This document shows positions 11,523 to 24,280 of a stretch of 64,000 nt of DNA, in pieces; positions within the stretch are counted from its first letter, which is position 1, and each line of letters begins with the position of its first letter. This DNA comes from Tuctoria greenei (lineage: Eukaryota > Streptophyta > Magnoliopsida > Poales > Poaceae). Where the stretch lies: NCBI GenBank assembly GCA_036927565.1, contig JAYESD010000001.1, positions 275,849,560 to 275,913,559 of the forward strand. Direction: 5' to 3'. The position numbers and the translations under genes are program-made. The notes beneath the pieces are model-generated. The model had not been told where the DNA came from. It ran no database searches and saw only the letters and a program-made list of their open reading frames with translations.

Positions 11523-14234
11523 ATGGCCGCAGCCGTCGCAGCCGCCTCGCGGCCGTTCGGGGCGGCGCTCGGCGGCGCTTCCTCGTGCGCATCCCACCGC
11601 TTCAGCTTCCGGCCCATCCAAGCCTGCAGGCCGCGCGGCATCGCCGTCTCGGCATCGGCCGGGGCGCAGGAGGAGGTGGAGGCAGCCCGCGGCGGGCCCG
11701 AGCGGTTCTACTTCAACTTCACCGGGTTCCCCTTCCCTCTCGGCCCGTTCCTCAACCGCCGCACCATCCGCACCGAGGTAACCAACCAACCAACCTCTCG
11801 CGTATTGCTTTGATACCGTGACGGCGAAAAAAATCCCCATTTTTTCTTTTCCTGAACCTCTCTCTTCTGCGCCGCCTCGCGCCGCTTCGTGGGTCCGTCA
11901 GGCGGTGAAGGGCAGCATATGGCTGTTCGAGCAGGAGCAGGCGCTGGGCTTCAGCAGCGTCTCCACCAACATCCGCATGACCGTCGTCAAGCTCAAGTCC
12001 GGCGGGCTCTGGGTGCACGCGCCCATCGCGCCCACCAAGGAGTGTATCCAGGCACGCACGCACCCCGCTTTCCTGCACGCAGCATCCTCCTCATGACGAA
12101 GTGAATTCTGCCTGTACGCCGAGGCTCATGTGGTTTCAGTTGGGTAACAGCTGCTGAAGGACCTGGACGCGCCGGTGGAGCACATCGTGCTGCCGACCTT
12201 CGCCTACGAGCACAAGATCTTCGTCGGGCCCTTCTCCCGGAAGTTCCCCAAGGCGCAGGTATGGGTGGCGCCGAGGCAATGGAGCTGGCCAGTCAATCTG
12301 CCGCTTGAGTTCTTCGGCATCTTCCGGGCCAAGTCGCTCAAAGACGAGGACGAAGCCACCCCATGGGCCGCTGAGATCGAGCAGAAGGTGCTCAGCTCGC
12401 CGGAAGTTGGTATTTATTTCCGCTGCACATTTCCAGCATTGTTTCGTGCATTCCTGCATACAATCCCTCTGACTGAATGTAAGGTGCTTTCAGGGATCGG
12501 CCCTTATGTGGAGGCAGCGTTCTACCATAAGCCTTCGCGGACATTGCTGGTGACAGATGCTGTCATTTTTGTTCCTCGGCAGCCACCGGCCTGTATCAGC
12601 AAAGAATCCTTGTTGGCATCTGCCAAGAACGGATTGGCAGTGAAGCTATTGAGTAAAGGGAAAGATATTCCAGACGAACCAGTTGTGGACAATAAGCTGA
12701 ACCGTCAGAAAGGTAAATGCAGTGTGAAGAATCAGTCTGCCACTTCATTGCCCTAGAAGAATGAACAGATTAAACTAGTGAAATTGTTCTCGCATAGTCA
12801 CATCTTAATCAGAGTAGTTTACTAGCACCTCCCTCTGAGCTATTGTTTAATTGTTTAATTTCTGCAATGATATACCATTCAAGAGCAACATGTATAGGAA
12901 TATACACATGTTAATCTTCACATAAATGAACAAGCAGTATGACCGACAGTAACAACCATGTGTAGACAGGTTAAATTTGCCAGCACCGTTGGGTTCTTCA
13001 TGTGCGCTTCCTTACAATTTCATTTTCTCCGAAGCTCCAAACGTCGTGTAACCATGTCACATATGTTCGGAGTAGCGGTTATGTTATATTTTTCACTGAC
13101 CACTGAAATGAAGTTCCTTAGATATTTACTTTTCATGTTCAAAACTTAGCATGTTGTGGAATAGCAACATTATATGTGGTATGCTCAGTCAGTAGTACAA
13201 AGCCATATACTGCATCAAGAATGCTGATAGATTCCCTGTTTACTTTTACAACAGGATGGGAGAGGATGGTGCTTCAAATATTGTTTCTTGGCCCTTCAAA
13301 TCTTCTAGAGCCTAATGCAAGTTTTGCACAAATGTCGCAAAAATTGATTGTCTCGCCCATTGTTAAAACACTCGTTTTCAGCAAAGTTCCAGAGAAGGTA
13401 AGTTCCTGTGCCAGCTCAAAAGTCTATAATATCTCGCTGGAAGTGTTCTTGTGCTTAAGGTTTCTCAGTCAATTCATAGATGCAAATTATGATTTCTTTT
13501 TCTTCAGTGGGCCTGCATATTAGCCCAGTAGATCTCCAACGTTCAACTTGTTATTCGATGAACCGATGCAAATCATTGATAGTATTCATATTCAGTTATA
13601 TGGTATGGTGTTAATTTCTTTAGTAATTACTTGGCATACTCAGACATGAAGCCCCTCGTCATTCAGATATACAGTATACACAGATTCATGTTTAAGCTGC
13701 AGAATGGCCTGGGTTTGACCTCACCCCGCCAGTAATGTTTGGCTATTTACGATGGTTCTGAAACTGTAAATACATACACTTGCAACACAGCCGTAAATCT
13801 GTACCTAGTGTGTATTAGACCACAAATTCTCGTGTATTCACACGCAATCTCAAGACAAAGTCAACACTCTACACTAGCACTGCATAACATTATTCCTTCC
13901 AAGCTAATCAAGATTATCTGCCTCATCTGCACAGGTGAGAGACTGGGCTGACAGCATCGCCGCAGACTGGCCATTCAGACGGGTAATTCCCGCCCACTTC
14001 GCGGCCCCGATCAACGCAAGCCGGTCAGACTTCCTGGCCGCCTTCGTGTTCCTCGATGAGCTCCTTCCCGAGCGCCCTGCTGCGGCACCCGGTCTCTCCC
14101 TGCTTTTCGCCTCGCTCATGGGGAAGGCAGGCAGCTACTTTCCTCCCGACGACATGAAGACGCTCTCATCCCTCGACCAGTTCTTGGTTTCAGTTGGTGC
14201 TGTGAAGAAGACAGTCTCTGGGAGGAAGAGATGA
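11523..14234 (+). CDS. Plastid-targeted DUF4336 domain protein
   Basis: Six exons, 11523-11777, 11902-12051, 12151-12409, 12494-12712, 13255-13397 and 13935-14234, join in phase to give 441 residues. The N-terminal 45 or so residues are rich in Ala, Ser and Arg with few acidic residues, as in a chloroplast transit peptide. The mature part shows family segments such as WVHAPIAPTKECIQLL (spanning the exon 2/3 junction), HIVLPTFAYEHK, VWVAPRQWSWP and FLGP. DUF4336 proteins are shared by cyanobacteria and plants and have no established role. The LPTFAYEHK region suggests a metallo-beta-lactamase-like fold, which is inference only. The exon 2 donor is CAG|GC, not GT; using it keeps the family sequence intact. 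It shares a divergent promoter region with the BSD gene. Confidence 0.9.
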
Positions 14235-14641
14235 TATCCACAGAAGTTGATGTGCTGTGTATGGTTTTGCAGGAAGGCCGGAAGGGGTAGTTACTGGCTT
14301 AATACAACATTAAATTTGTATATGGTTAGATGTTCAGGAAGAAAAGGTATGTAATTAGGTTATGCTTCAAGAGTATTTAGTATATATATGTATGTTTGCT
14401 TACAAGTAACAGAAGGCAGTTGTCATGTCTGAGCTGTTCATTACGCGCACAAGAATGGGACATTATACACAGTTGGCAAGGAGTTAATTCTTGGTGCGAT
14501 CGAGCGTGTTGAGTTAATGCTGCACGAGTGACTCCATGAGCAGCAAACACATTACTTATAACAAACGGCCTATAACTTTCTTCAGATGTAAAGTGTGGAC
14601 TACTGCATGTCAGTACCCCGTTTGTGGATACATGTACTTAT
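14235..14641 (+). other. DUF4336 gene 3' UTR and spacer
   Basis: No gene is visible. AATACAACATTAAAT near 14300 and the TATATATATG stretch near 14385 fit a 3' UTR. The transposon nest begins at 14647. Confidence 0.45.
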
Positions 14642-15124
14642 TTACGTGTAACACCCAATTTTTTGGAAAAAAAAATGTAAAATGAATTTTTACTAGAGAT
14701 ATAAAATAATTTCTTTTGGTATAAAACTCATATAAGACAAGTGCATCATGTGTATTGAATGTGTGAAATTTTTGAAAATTTAAATTCGTTAGAAATTTAG
14801 TGTTTAAATTCGAAACATGAAAATAGAAGAAAAACAAAGAGAAAATAAAAAGGAAAAAGAAAAATCTTACCTGGGCCCTAATTCCCTCCCCGGCCCAATT
14901 TCCCCCTCCTCTCTGCGTCGGCCCGCTCGCGCCTTCTCTCTCTCCTTCTCTCTGGCGACTGGGCCCCACCCGTCAGTTATGTCTCCCCTGAATCGCCGCG
15001 CCGCTCTGTAACGCGCGCGCACATCGCGTCGCCCACTCGCCCCTCTTCCATGTCGCCTGTTTCTACTCAATCAAGCGCCGGATAGTGCCCCATGATTTCG
15101 CCATGCGTTTCTCTTCCATTCCCC

Positions 15125-15130
15125 TATAAA
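15125..15130 (+). promoter_or_regulatory. TATA box of the solo LTR
   Basis: CCCCTATAAAACCCGAG sits in the GC-rich middle of the LTR. A similar CTATAAAATCCGACC is found in the related LTR near 53811, at the matching place after a pyrimidine-rich stretch. This makes it the likely LTR promoter. Confidence 0.5.
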
Positions 15131-15635
15131 ACCCGAGTCGATTCCCCTCAAAGTTCGTCGCCCTGACACCTCAAACCCTAACCGCCGGCGAGCTCGGTAA
15201 TGACACCTTCGTTCCTGCCATTCTAGCCGATTATACCCTGTGCTTCTTTGCCTAACAAGTTTGTCGTGACGCTAGGAGTCCGTCGGGCATTGTCGCTTCG
15301 GGGGAATGCTGTCGCGACACTGATTTCGTCGAGCTCCACCGAAGCCCGCCGCCGTTCGCTGTTGCCGCCTTGCCTCCGCCCTGTCCCAGGCTTTGTGACG
15401 CCGCTCGGTGAGCTCTCCACCTCCTCCTCTCTCTTTTCCACTCTAGCATCGAAGCTTTGGCGTCATTTTTTGTCGTTTTGGCCATCGCCGGCGAGGCGCG
15501 CCGCCGTGCGCCGCCGCGCCCCTGGCTGCGCACCGCCCTGAGCCGACTGTCAGGTAATAAGAAGACAACCAAATGCTTTCCACATGTATGCCAAGATCAG
15601 TTGAACTCATACATTTGTAGACGAAAGTGAAATAC

Positions 15636-16495
15636 TGTCGGAGTGTTGTTCCGGCAATTGTCACGGTACTACTGTTGGTAGCCCGCGGAGTTTGTAGTTC
15701 GGTATTGGGCGCGCAGAGATTCAGAACACGATGGCAACTAGACACAAGGATTTACGTGGTTCGGGCTGCCTGAGCGTAATACCCTACTCCACGGGGTGTG
15801 TAGTTGTTGTATTGAGCGTCTAAGAGTTCAGAGCTTCTAGCTTCGGGGGGCTGGAGAGTCCGAGAGGAGAGCCCTGTGTATCGTCGACCAGTCCTTTTAT
15901 AGTACAAGGACTGGTCGTTACACCGTTAGCTTGGCCCGACATGTGGCTCTGGCGGTTACTGATGCTTAATACACAATTAATGAGCTTAATTACCCTTAAT
16001 AGTATGGTAACGCACCTTGACAGTGGCGTTACTAGTATTAAGGGCCCTCTGATCGTATGTCATTAAGATAGTATTAATGACACTTAATCGGGTCTTGAAG
16101 TATTTAATTGCCCCTTGAAGGTCCGAGCCATTGGGGGTCCACCAGTCTGCTTGTTGAAGTTGAAGGTCCGGCGATTGGACGCGTGGCAGCTCTGGAGCTT
16201 ACCGTCTGGGACGGGTAGGTCCAGTGTTATTGTACACGTGTCACTACTGGAGCTTCCCTCTGTCGGGGGTTAGGTCCGGAGGTGCCGCACAAGTATTTAG
16301 CCCGGAGCTTTCCCATGTGCGGGATGTAGGTCCGGTTGCAGTATACACATGGCAGCACCGGGACTAACCATAGATGGGAGGCAGGTCCGGTCCCGTATGA
16401 CACGTGGGGCCTTCGCAGGTCTTCAACTCAGACAGGTGAAGTTCCTTTGGTCTTTTTGTAGTCCCAAGGGGTATACGGTACGCAGGATACCGACA
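15636..16495 (-). repeat. 3' LTR of element B
   Basis: Starts TGTCGGAGTG and ends GGATACCGACA on the plus strand; the 860 bp match the copy at 39201-40044 throughout. The minus strand has TATAAAAGGACTGG at about 15902, a likely LTR promoter, conserved in the other copy near 39450. It contains several copies of GGTCCGG-type motifs. Confidence 0.9.
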
Positions 16496-16824
16496 GTGGC
16501 CCCCTAGGCCCACCTTTGGGAGAGACCTTTTGGATGAAGTCGTTCTGTCGGAGGTGGGTCCATCCTTCAGTTTTTGAGCCGTGTCTTCAAGGGTATTTGG
16601 GTGTGCCGTTGGCGGTAGTTCGCAGTTAAACCAACGCCGTGTGGCACATCCATGATGCGGCAGGTGAGATCTGAGCGTGCGGATCTCACACAATTGAAGG
16701 TCGCTGGTTTTTGATACAAAAATCGTTCGGTTCTGCGCATCCTGTCAGGCCGCCGCCCTCGGGCTTCTCGCCTTTCATGATGACAACCGTTCGCGTGGGG
16801 TAAGGACCTTGACTTGATCGTCGG
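16496..16824 (-). other. Element B stretch next to the 3' LTR
   Basis: Starts (plus strand) GTGGCCCCCTAGGCCCACC, whose complement is the polypurine tract that primes plus-strand DNA synthesis. The rest is non-coding as far as I can see. It ends at the GGTGG duplication of the solo LTR. Confidence 0.6.
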
Positions 16825-16829
16825 GGTGG

Positions 16830-17981
16830 TGATGAGTAAAATTGGTCCCAATCTTCCGATAGGTAATGGGTAAGTCGATTGATGGAGATCTCGACGTTGA
16901 TGATGCGAGGCCCTCGAGTAGAACACGAACAGCCCCTGCAATCACTACACCACCGCTCCGTTGGTTATCAACCGTGCTTCACACGATTGACCTCGCCAAG
17001 AAGGCTAATCCCTGCAAGTGCAACCGAGAACACAAGCAAGAACGTAGAAGACACGATCTGAAATCGCGAAGTTGGGGTTTCACAAACTGTAGAACAGCGA
17101 TATTATTAATCTATGCAAAACCCAATTGTTCATGGCGGCTACTATGGAGTATATATAGGTGGGAGGACGTCCAAGGGGGGGTTAGGGTCGTGACCTAACC
17201 CTAAGACACGAAAATAATGGACTTAGACTTGATACAAGGCCCAATGGCCCAATACGGTGGCGCAGCACCCTGACAGATTCTGTACATGATTTTGTTTCGA
17301 CGATTCCCGTCGACTCCGAAGAAATTTTGACATGGGACCGGTGCCATTCGAAAGTTTATCCTCTCCCCTTTCCGTTCATATGTAGAACGTCCAAAACGGA
17401 GTCCGTATGCGTCCTGGGCGTCCGTTTTAGTGCGTACTGCTCCTGGACTCCGAGTTGGATACAATTTGGAGTTTGGTTCGGTTTCCATCTTCTTTGAACG
17501 AATTCTCTGGTCTTCCACGTCCCTAATACTCCCTCCAAGTACTCCTTGAACCTCTCCATGGATCCTAATCACAAATAAATCATTAAGTAGCAATCTATGC
17601 TCAAAAACATATAAGGAAATATATAAGAACGAGTTCACCTCTGAAATTAATTGTTGTGTATGAACTCTATTGATTGCATCTTGTATATTCAGTAGAGTGT
17701 TATTTGTATCCATATAAGTGATGTCCTCATCATCCTCCCCTCCTTGAATTGGAGTCGTCCTCGACTCAAGTTCGTCTCCTCTCATGTGTTGGTCCAAATG
17801 TGCAACGCCATCAAATCTTCTTGTATGCATGAATGGAGGAGGCCAAGGTGGTGGACGACATAGTGCGCCATCTTGATCTTGTCCATCAAATAAGAGTGCA
17901 CATTCACTTGATCCAGGATCCCAAACAAATAAATATCGTGTCATGTTTGTAGGTGCAATAATAATGTGCATGATCTCATCA
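16830..17981 (-). repeat. Solo LTR of a CRM-like Gypsy element inside element B
   Basis: On the minus strand it starts TGATGAGATC and ends TTTTACTCATCA, with 5 bp GGTGG on both sides (16825-16829 and 17982-17986). At 1152 bp with no internal region it is a solo LTR. A minus-strand frame inside it (17971-17201) carries GDELESRTTPIQGGEDDEDI, closely resembling the C-terminal end of the polyprotein in element D (57152-56868). An LTR that encodes the end of the polyprotein is a known trait of centromeric (CRM-type) elements, so I suggest that lineage; this is inference. It sits about 0.2 kb upstream of the likely start of B's antisense gene. Confidence 0.75.
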
Positions 17982-20336
17982 GGTGGCCCCGGTCCCCCTT
18001 GTCATTGGTAGAGTAAAGTTTTTGAATTGTATCGTCGGCTCCTTTGCGGTTTCCATCCAAGCGTTGCGAGGGCTTACTTAAGAAGGAAAGCGCGCATCAT
18101 TTGGGGATTCTTTACGCCTTCATTCGAACTTGCGCTCAAATCCTCCAAACTTTTGCTCGCTTTTCCTCTCTCGCCACGCTGTGCCGCGATGAAGTTGGGA
18201 CTCCCCAAGAGCCGCATTGGGAGCAAGAAGGAGTTGTCTAGGGTCTGGACATACATGGGATGGTCCAGTGACTCCTTCGACAACGACATTCGCTGCGGCA
18301 AGCTTCCCTTCGAGAAGGAGCGAGCCGGAGATATGGTGTACTTCCTTGGGTACGCCATGACGGGTTTGATCCCACCTTTCTCCACTTTCTTTCTGATGTT
18401 GCTTGATTTCTATGGTCTGCAGCTCCACCATTTGGGCCCCCACTCAATCTTGCTAGTGGCGACTTTCATCCACTTTTGCGAGATGCGGGTGGGCGTGCCC
18501 CCTTGCATGGAGTTGTTCTGGACTTTCTTCACTATCCACCCGACTGGGAAGAGTGATGAGTTCATCGGCTTCTACTACTTCATGAAGCGGAAAAACTCTC
18601 CTCTCAAGTACTTGAGGTCCTTCCCTTCCAGCAAGTGGGACGACTGGAAGAAAGACCGGGTGGTCATCACCGTCGAGGGACACGAGAGGCTGGAGCTGCC
18701 TGAAGGCCTTCCTCGCGTTGACACCGACACTTGGAGTGACATGTCGGAGGTGTCGAGGGAGTACAGGCCCATACTGGACAGAATCCAGGAATGTGTCAAA
18801 GGTGGGGTGACCCCGCAGATGGTCTTCGGCAACTTCTTGATGAACAAGTGGGCCCCGCTAAGGGCTAGGAGCCGGCCTGCCTGGGCCTTCAACAGTGAGA
18901 TGGACACCAACCGCATTGAGGTCGGCTTGGACACCAACTTGACTGGTGAAGACTTGAAGACCCATCTCAAGAAGTTCCAGCCTGGGAACATCGGCCCTGG
19001 CGACGTGTCTCCACTGGCGGCCTTCCTACCTCTGAATATGATACCAGAGGAGTGCAGAGAGCTCTGGAGGAAGATGCCACTGTTGGATGACTTGGGCCTG
19101 GTGGAGAGGCGATCAACCTCCGGGGTGGCAATCCCCGAAGCTTCTGAAGGCAGCTCCGCTCCCGCCCCAAAGCCAAGAACCGAAGTCGTAGGCAAGGGCA
19201 AGGAGTTGGCCGAGCCCTCGAGCCGCAAGAGGAAGATGAAGCATGCCGATGGGAGGTATGTCAGACCCGCTCCTTCCACGACGGCTCCTTCTCCCCGGCG
19301 GGGGAGGTCTTCGGTGGCGGCAACTACACCAGCATCGACATCTCCCCGGGGTGCTAGCTCCGGCCATGTGGCTCCGGTACCAGGGCCTGTTGAGGGCTCC
19401 GGTTCCGGGGGTCCTTCTCAGCCGAGCGGGGCCTCAACCGAGGCGACGCCGACGGCATCAGCAAGCTCCGGGGAACCTTTCGGAGCTACCACACCAGTGG
19501 CGATAGGGTCCGGCCTCGAGCGTCCGGGGAAGAGGTTCCGCACTAGCTGGAGCGGAAGCCTTCCGAGGTAAATTTGGTTTTTTACCTCAGTTGGTTGTTT
19601 TTTGATGTAACTACATTTTGAGTGTCTTCGTCCTTCATTCACAGGGTGCCCAAGAAAGGGGCTGAAGCTCCGATTCCTGTAGCAGCAGCTGAGGCTGTGC
19701 AGGCGGAGGCTCTAGCTCCAATCCCAGCGCCGCCCCAAGAGGTGGCTGAGGTCGCGGCAGCTCCAACGCCAGTTGTCGTGGTCCTTGACCTCGAGTCATC
19801 CCCTAAAGCTATCGTGGTAGCGTCGGACCACGGGAATGAAGATGTTCCAGCGGCACCATCCCCGGAGGTTGAAGCTCCGGGTTTGGATGCTGAGATGTCA
19901 GACGCTCCGGCCTCAGAGCCATAGGTAGCTACAATCTCGGCCCTAGAGCCGGATGTTGTTGAAGCCCCGACGGCGGAGCCGGTGGTTGATGAGTCCCCGG
20001 CGATAGAGCCGGGTGTTGATGAAGCCCCGACAGTAGAGCCGGTGGTTGATGAAGCTCCAGTGCTTGTGCCGATCGTTGAAGAAGTTCCAGCGCCTGAGCC
20101 GGTTGTTGCAGAAGTGTCGGTGCCCGAACACATGACGGTCGAAGCGCCAGCGCCTGAGCCGGCGGTGGAGGAGGCGCCAGCGTCGGAGCCGGAAGTGGCT
20201 TCAGCTCCTACCGATCCTTCAACGCCTGCCCCGGAGGTGGTGGTCCCGGAGGTGCCCGCGCCTGAGCCAGGGTGCCTAGGTGAAGCTGCCGGTCCCCAGC
20301 CCGAGGGACCAGTTGTTGATGACCTGGCGACGGGAC

Positions 20337-21969
20337 TGAAAGTTGCCTAGAGGGGGGTGAATAGGCTAATCGACCTAAAATGACTTAATAAAATGAGATC
20401 AGTACTCAGGGGGGGCGGACTAGTCCGGTCCACCTGCAGGGAAAGCCTAAGAAGAGTTTGTAACAAGTTTTAGTCCGATTCTTGTATGCAAAGTATGTTA
20501 GAATGACTTAGTGAACCTCAACAAGTTATGGAACAAGTATGATACTAAGGATCACAATGAAACAAGAGTGGTGAACAAAAAATGTAACGCTAACCCTAGA
20601 AGCAATGTGCGATAAGTGAAAGCAAAGTACACAAGGGACACAAGGATTTTATCCCGAGGTTCGATCCCACGAAGGAATCTACGTCCCCGTTGAGGAGTCC
20701 ACAAAGGACCGGGTTCAACAACACTTCCCTCACCAAGTTTACGACAAGGGCCTAACTTGGTTTTCCACTATCACAAAGGGTGAATACAAGATTCGTTGGG
20801 GCTTCTCACAATATGAGGCTCCCACCACAAATACAATCACAAATCACAAAGATCAACTCAAGCCACAAATCACAAAGAATCACAAGTGTAAGAGATCAAA
20901 CCGAGATCCTAGAGCGGTGTTCTTCCTCTTCTTCACCTCACCAAACCTTAATCCACACAAGAATTGGTTTTAGAGGGAAGGTAGGCAAGATGGAGGCTTT
21001 TGTAGGCTCAAGGTTTGCTATGGCGGCGCTAGGGTTTCTAACTTTCTCAAGGAATTGGTTCAAATGAACCCAGGGGTCCTCTATTTATAGAGGTTCCCAG
21101 CCAATACTGCTGACTTCAGCAGATGGGCGGACTAGTCCGCCCTAGGGCTCGGACTAGTCCGACCTTTGGGACCACTGACGTCCCTGACAACTGTCGCACT
21201 ACGCGGCAACCGTCATACTACCCGCCAAACTTCAAATTCAAACAGTCACTTCAAAACGAACTAGTCTAGCCCACATGGACTAGTCCGATCTCACACAGAA
21301 CCTTTTGTTCCGTGTGAAAATGGACTAGTCTGGAGACCACGGACTAGTCCGGCCCCCAGGGCGGAATAGTCCGACCTACCCAGACTTAGTCGCTGAAACT
21401 CCACTTCTCTCCAAACCCGGACTAGTACGGCCCCTAGGGCGGACTAGTCCGATCTCAGTCAGGACCTCTTGGTCCGGACTAAAATGGAAAAGTCTGTGGT
21501 TTTGGGACTTAGTCCCGAAAACCCACTCCATGACTACCCGAACTAGTCCTTCCCACTACGGACTAGTCCGAACTCAGTCACACCCTACTGGTCCGGCTGA
21601 AAACGGACTTGGCCGGCCAGGAGCGGACTAGTCCGGCCACCTGCACGGACTAGTCCGTCCACTCCTGCCAGACTTTTCCAACTCTCTTATCTCAAAGGGA
21701 TTTGATCTCTAAACCGCTTTGAGCTCCCAACTTGATCTCAATGCACTTTACACACACATCCTCATACACATATGGCTAGTCTAAACTCGACACACTAGCA
21801 ACCCTAGTTTCTCTTTTCGAGTCGACTTTGCCGTTTTCATCCATTTCCTTTTTGAGGGTTTGTGTTTCCGCTTGAATCCACACCTGTGCTTAAGATCACT
21901 GAGCTCATTAATCACTTAATTGTCATCATCAATCATCCAAAACCCACGGGGATCCTAGATGCACTTTCA
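20337..21969 (-). repeat. 3' LTR of element C
   Basis: 1633 bp, TGAAAGTTGCC to ATGCACTTTCA on the plus strand. The stretch 21120-21665 carries about 15 copies or near-copies of the palindrome GGACTAGTCC in CGGACTAGTCCGG-like contexts. CTATAAATAG on the minus strand at 21081-21090 is the probable TATA box. The small plus-strand frame at 20780-21067 is not a gene. Confidence 0.9.
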
Positions 21970-22709
21970 ATCTCCCCCTTTTCTGTGATTGATGACAACA
22001 CATTAAGTCTTCACATATAAGAGTATAAATTTTGGTTTTCATAACGTGCGGGTGTATGAATGACTCCCCCTCAATAAATGCATCATAAAAAAGATTGAGG
22101 AAGTCCTTCATACATACATACGTTATGGTGTGGTGCCTACGTGTTGTGCTCAACAATTTGTGACAAGACGTAATAAATATGAATATGATCAAAAGATATA
22201 CATTCAAAGCATCATATTGATATTAAACATTCAAAACATAGTCTTGCACAAATTTAAACATTCGGCATGACATAAATATTACAATAAGAAGTGCAACATG
22301 TCCAAGGATCCAAAATAAGGGCTACTCTCCCCACATCTAACTACACTCCCCCATCCTTCTAACTCTCCCCCATCTAACTAACTCTCCTTCATCTAAATCT
22401 CCTCCTTTGGCATCAAGACACCAAAAAGGAAAAGAAAAGGGGAACACGAAGGCCTATCCACTAGTCGTCATCCTCCTCACTATCGCCTGCCTCATCATTG
22501 GAGTCGCTCTCTGTGGCCTCCGAGTCCTCGTGGTCCTTGTCATCGTCGGAGACCCGTGCCGAGGGAGCCACCCGGGAAGAGCTCCCGTCCTCTTGGAGCT
22601 AGGCGAGCTCGTCGGCGGTGAATTCGGGGAATGGAGTGATCTCCCCGTCGCTCACCTCCGTAGAGGACATTGGGACCTCCAGTTTGTCACACACCGCCTT
22701 GAGGTATTT

Positions 22710-24280
22710 TTATTGGCGCTTGTGTGTCCGCTGATTCCGGATCTCTTGCTTTCGGCAGGAGGTGAAAATAGCCTTGAAGCACTTGAAGAAAGCGCTCATC
22801 GACTGAGGCGGAGGCGGAGAAGGAGGTGCCGCGGGGTTAGGTGCTGGCATCGCAGAGTGAGAGGGTGGCTCCACATTCTTCCGGCGCGGAGGAGGCGGCA
22901 CTAAAGGAGGTGTCTGAGGATGGAGCGGGCGATGAGTCACATCCTTGACGAAGGTCAAGCCCGACACCTTCTCGATGAGATACATGATATAGGGCGCATA
23001 CCCACATGCACGGTTAGGGGTATGCGAGATGTTGAAGATGTCGTCAAAGATATAGTCAACTAGGTTGAACTTCTCATCGCCATCAATAAGGAGCAGCAGG
23101 TGCCTTAGATTACCTTGGATCACCCCGCATCACCATCCTTGGGTGCAATTGTCCTCCTCAGGATCCTGTTCAGGATGCTTTAGAAAGGCTTGATATTGCG
23201 AGCATGCCCGACATCATATTGAACATGACTGGGATACATGTAGGCCAACTCATCTCTGTCCACGGCCTTGAGGTTAGAGATAATGATCTCATGATCCAAA
23301 TGAGCCTCAAGTCCGAGAATTTTAGCAAACTCCTCAAAAGTATCTGAGAACTGCTCGCCATGCATCATCCAAATGATCCGTCTATCACCTGAAGTGGTGA
23401 AGTAGATGGTGGCGTAGAATTGCAGGATGACTTAGACATTCCAGTCATATTTGAATCCCATGATGCCCTTGAGCTCATGACGCTCAGCTGCCTCAATCAC
23501 CGCATCAAAAGCAGAGTGTTTCTTCTGGGCCATATACCCACATTCTACCCATTGTGCTTCGATCACTGGCTTCTTCATGTTCTGGTAGATCAGACGGTAA
23601 TAGTCACAATGAAAGTCACACCAACACCGTGGGTCGACGGTGCTCCTTTCATACTTGTAGACTTTTTCCGTCCGCAGTCTTCTTGCCTTCTTGGCTCCTT
23701 TCCCATGGAAGACATTTGCGGGCATCTCACGCTGCTTGTTGGGGTTCCTCTCAGGAGTGTGCACCTCCAAGGGGCCAATGGGTTTGGCCTTCCCCTTCTC
23801 CTTAATTACAATGCCCTTGGCCTTCGAAGCTGCGGACTTCACTGTGGGCTTCTTCTTCTTTGGCTCTGCAGGAGCCGGGGCCTTGCCCTTCTTCGGATCT
23901 CTCTCGATCCGGCGTTCAACAATTTTCTCTTGGGCTTCCTCCTTGCCCCTTTCTTTCTCTCCCATGGTCACAAGTCTCTTCCTTTTGGAGACTTGTGCTG
24001 CAGCATCCTGAGAGTTGTGAGCCTCGCGCTCCTCTCGCTTCTTATTGTGGAGTTCCTTGCAGGACTCCTCAATGGCACGAGCCATTGCTTCATCTTCATT
24101 GTAGGCCGTAGATGCGGCCCTAGCTTGTTGTTTCTTGGCTGCCTTTGCTCGCTCTTGCTGCTCGAGATATTTCTTGGCAGCCTCAACCTCAGCCCGTGCT
24201 CGTTCCTTGCCAAGACGAAGCTGCTCCGCCTCCCACTCGGGGTCAGTAGGTGGAGAAGCGGAATGGCGAGTAGCGGCCAT
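22710..24280 (-). pseudogene. Element C extra ORF after pol (Sirevirus env-like position)
   Basis: From 24280 the minus strand encodes an Ala/Glu/Lys-rich coiled-coil protein of 282 residues to 23432, with EAEQLRLGKERARAEVEAA early and a basic KKGKAPAPAEPKKKK segment. Shifted frames then run to 23180 and 22710, the last Pro-rich. It lies between RNase H and the purine tract, where Sireviruses carry an extra or 'env-like' ORF. I see no clear signal peptide or membrane anchor, so the label rests on position only. Plus-strand frames opposite (23420-24289 and others) are shadows. Confidence 0.55.

Noticed and set aside
17201..17971. 256-codon minus-strand frame as a possible host gene
   Set aside because: It lies inside a solo LTR with GGTGG duplications and carries a retrotransposon polyprotein tail.
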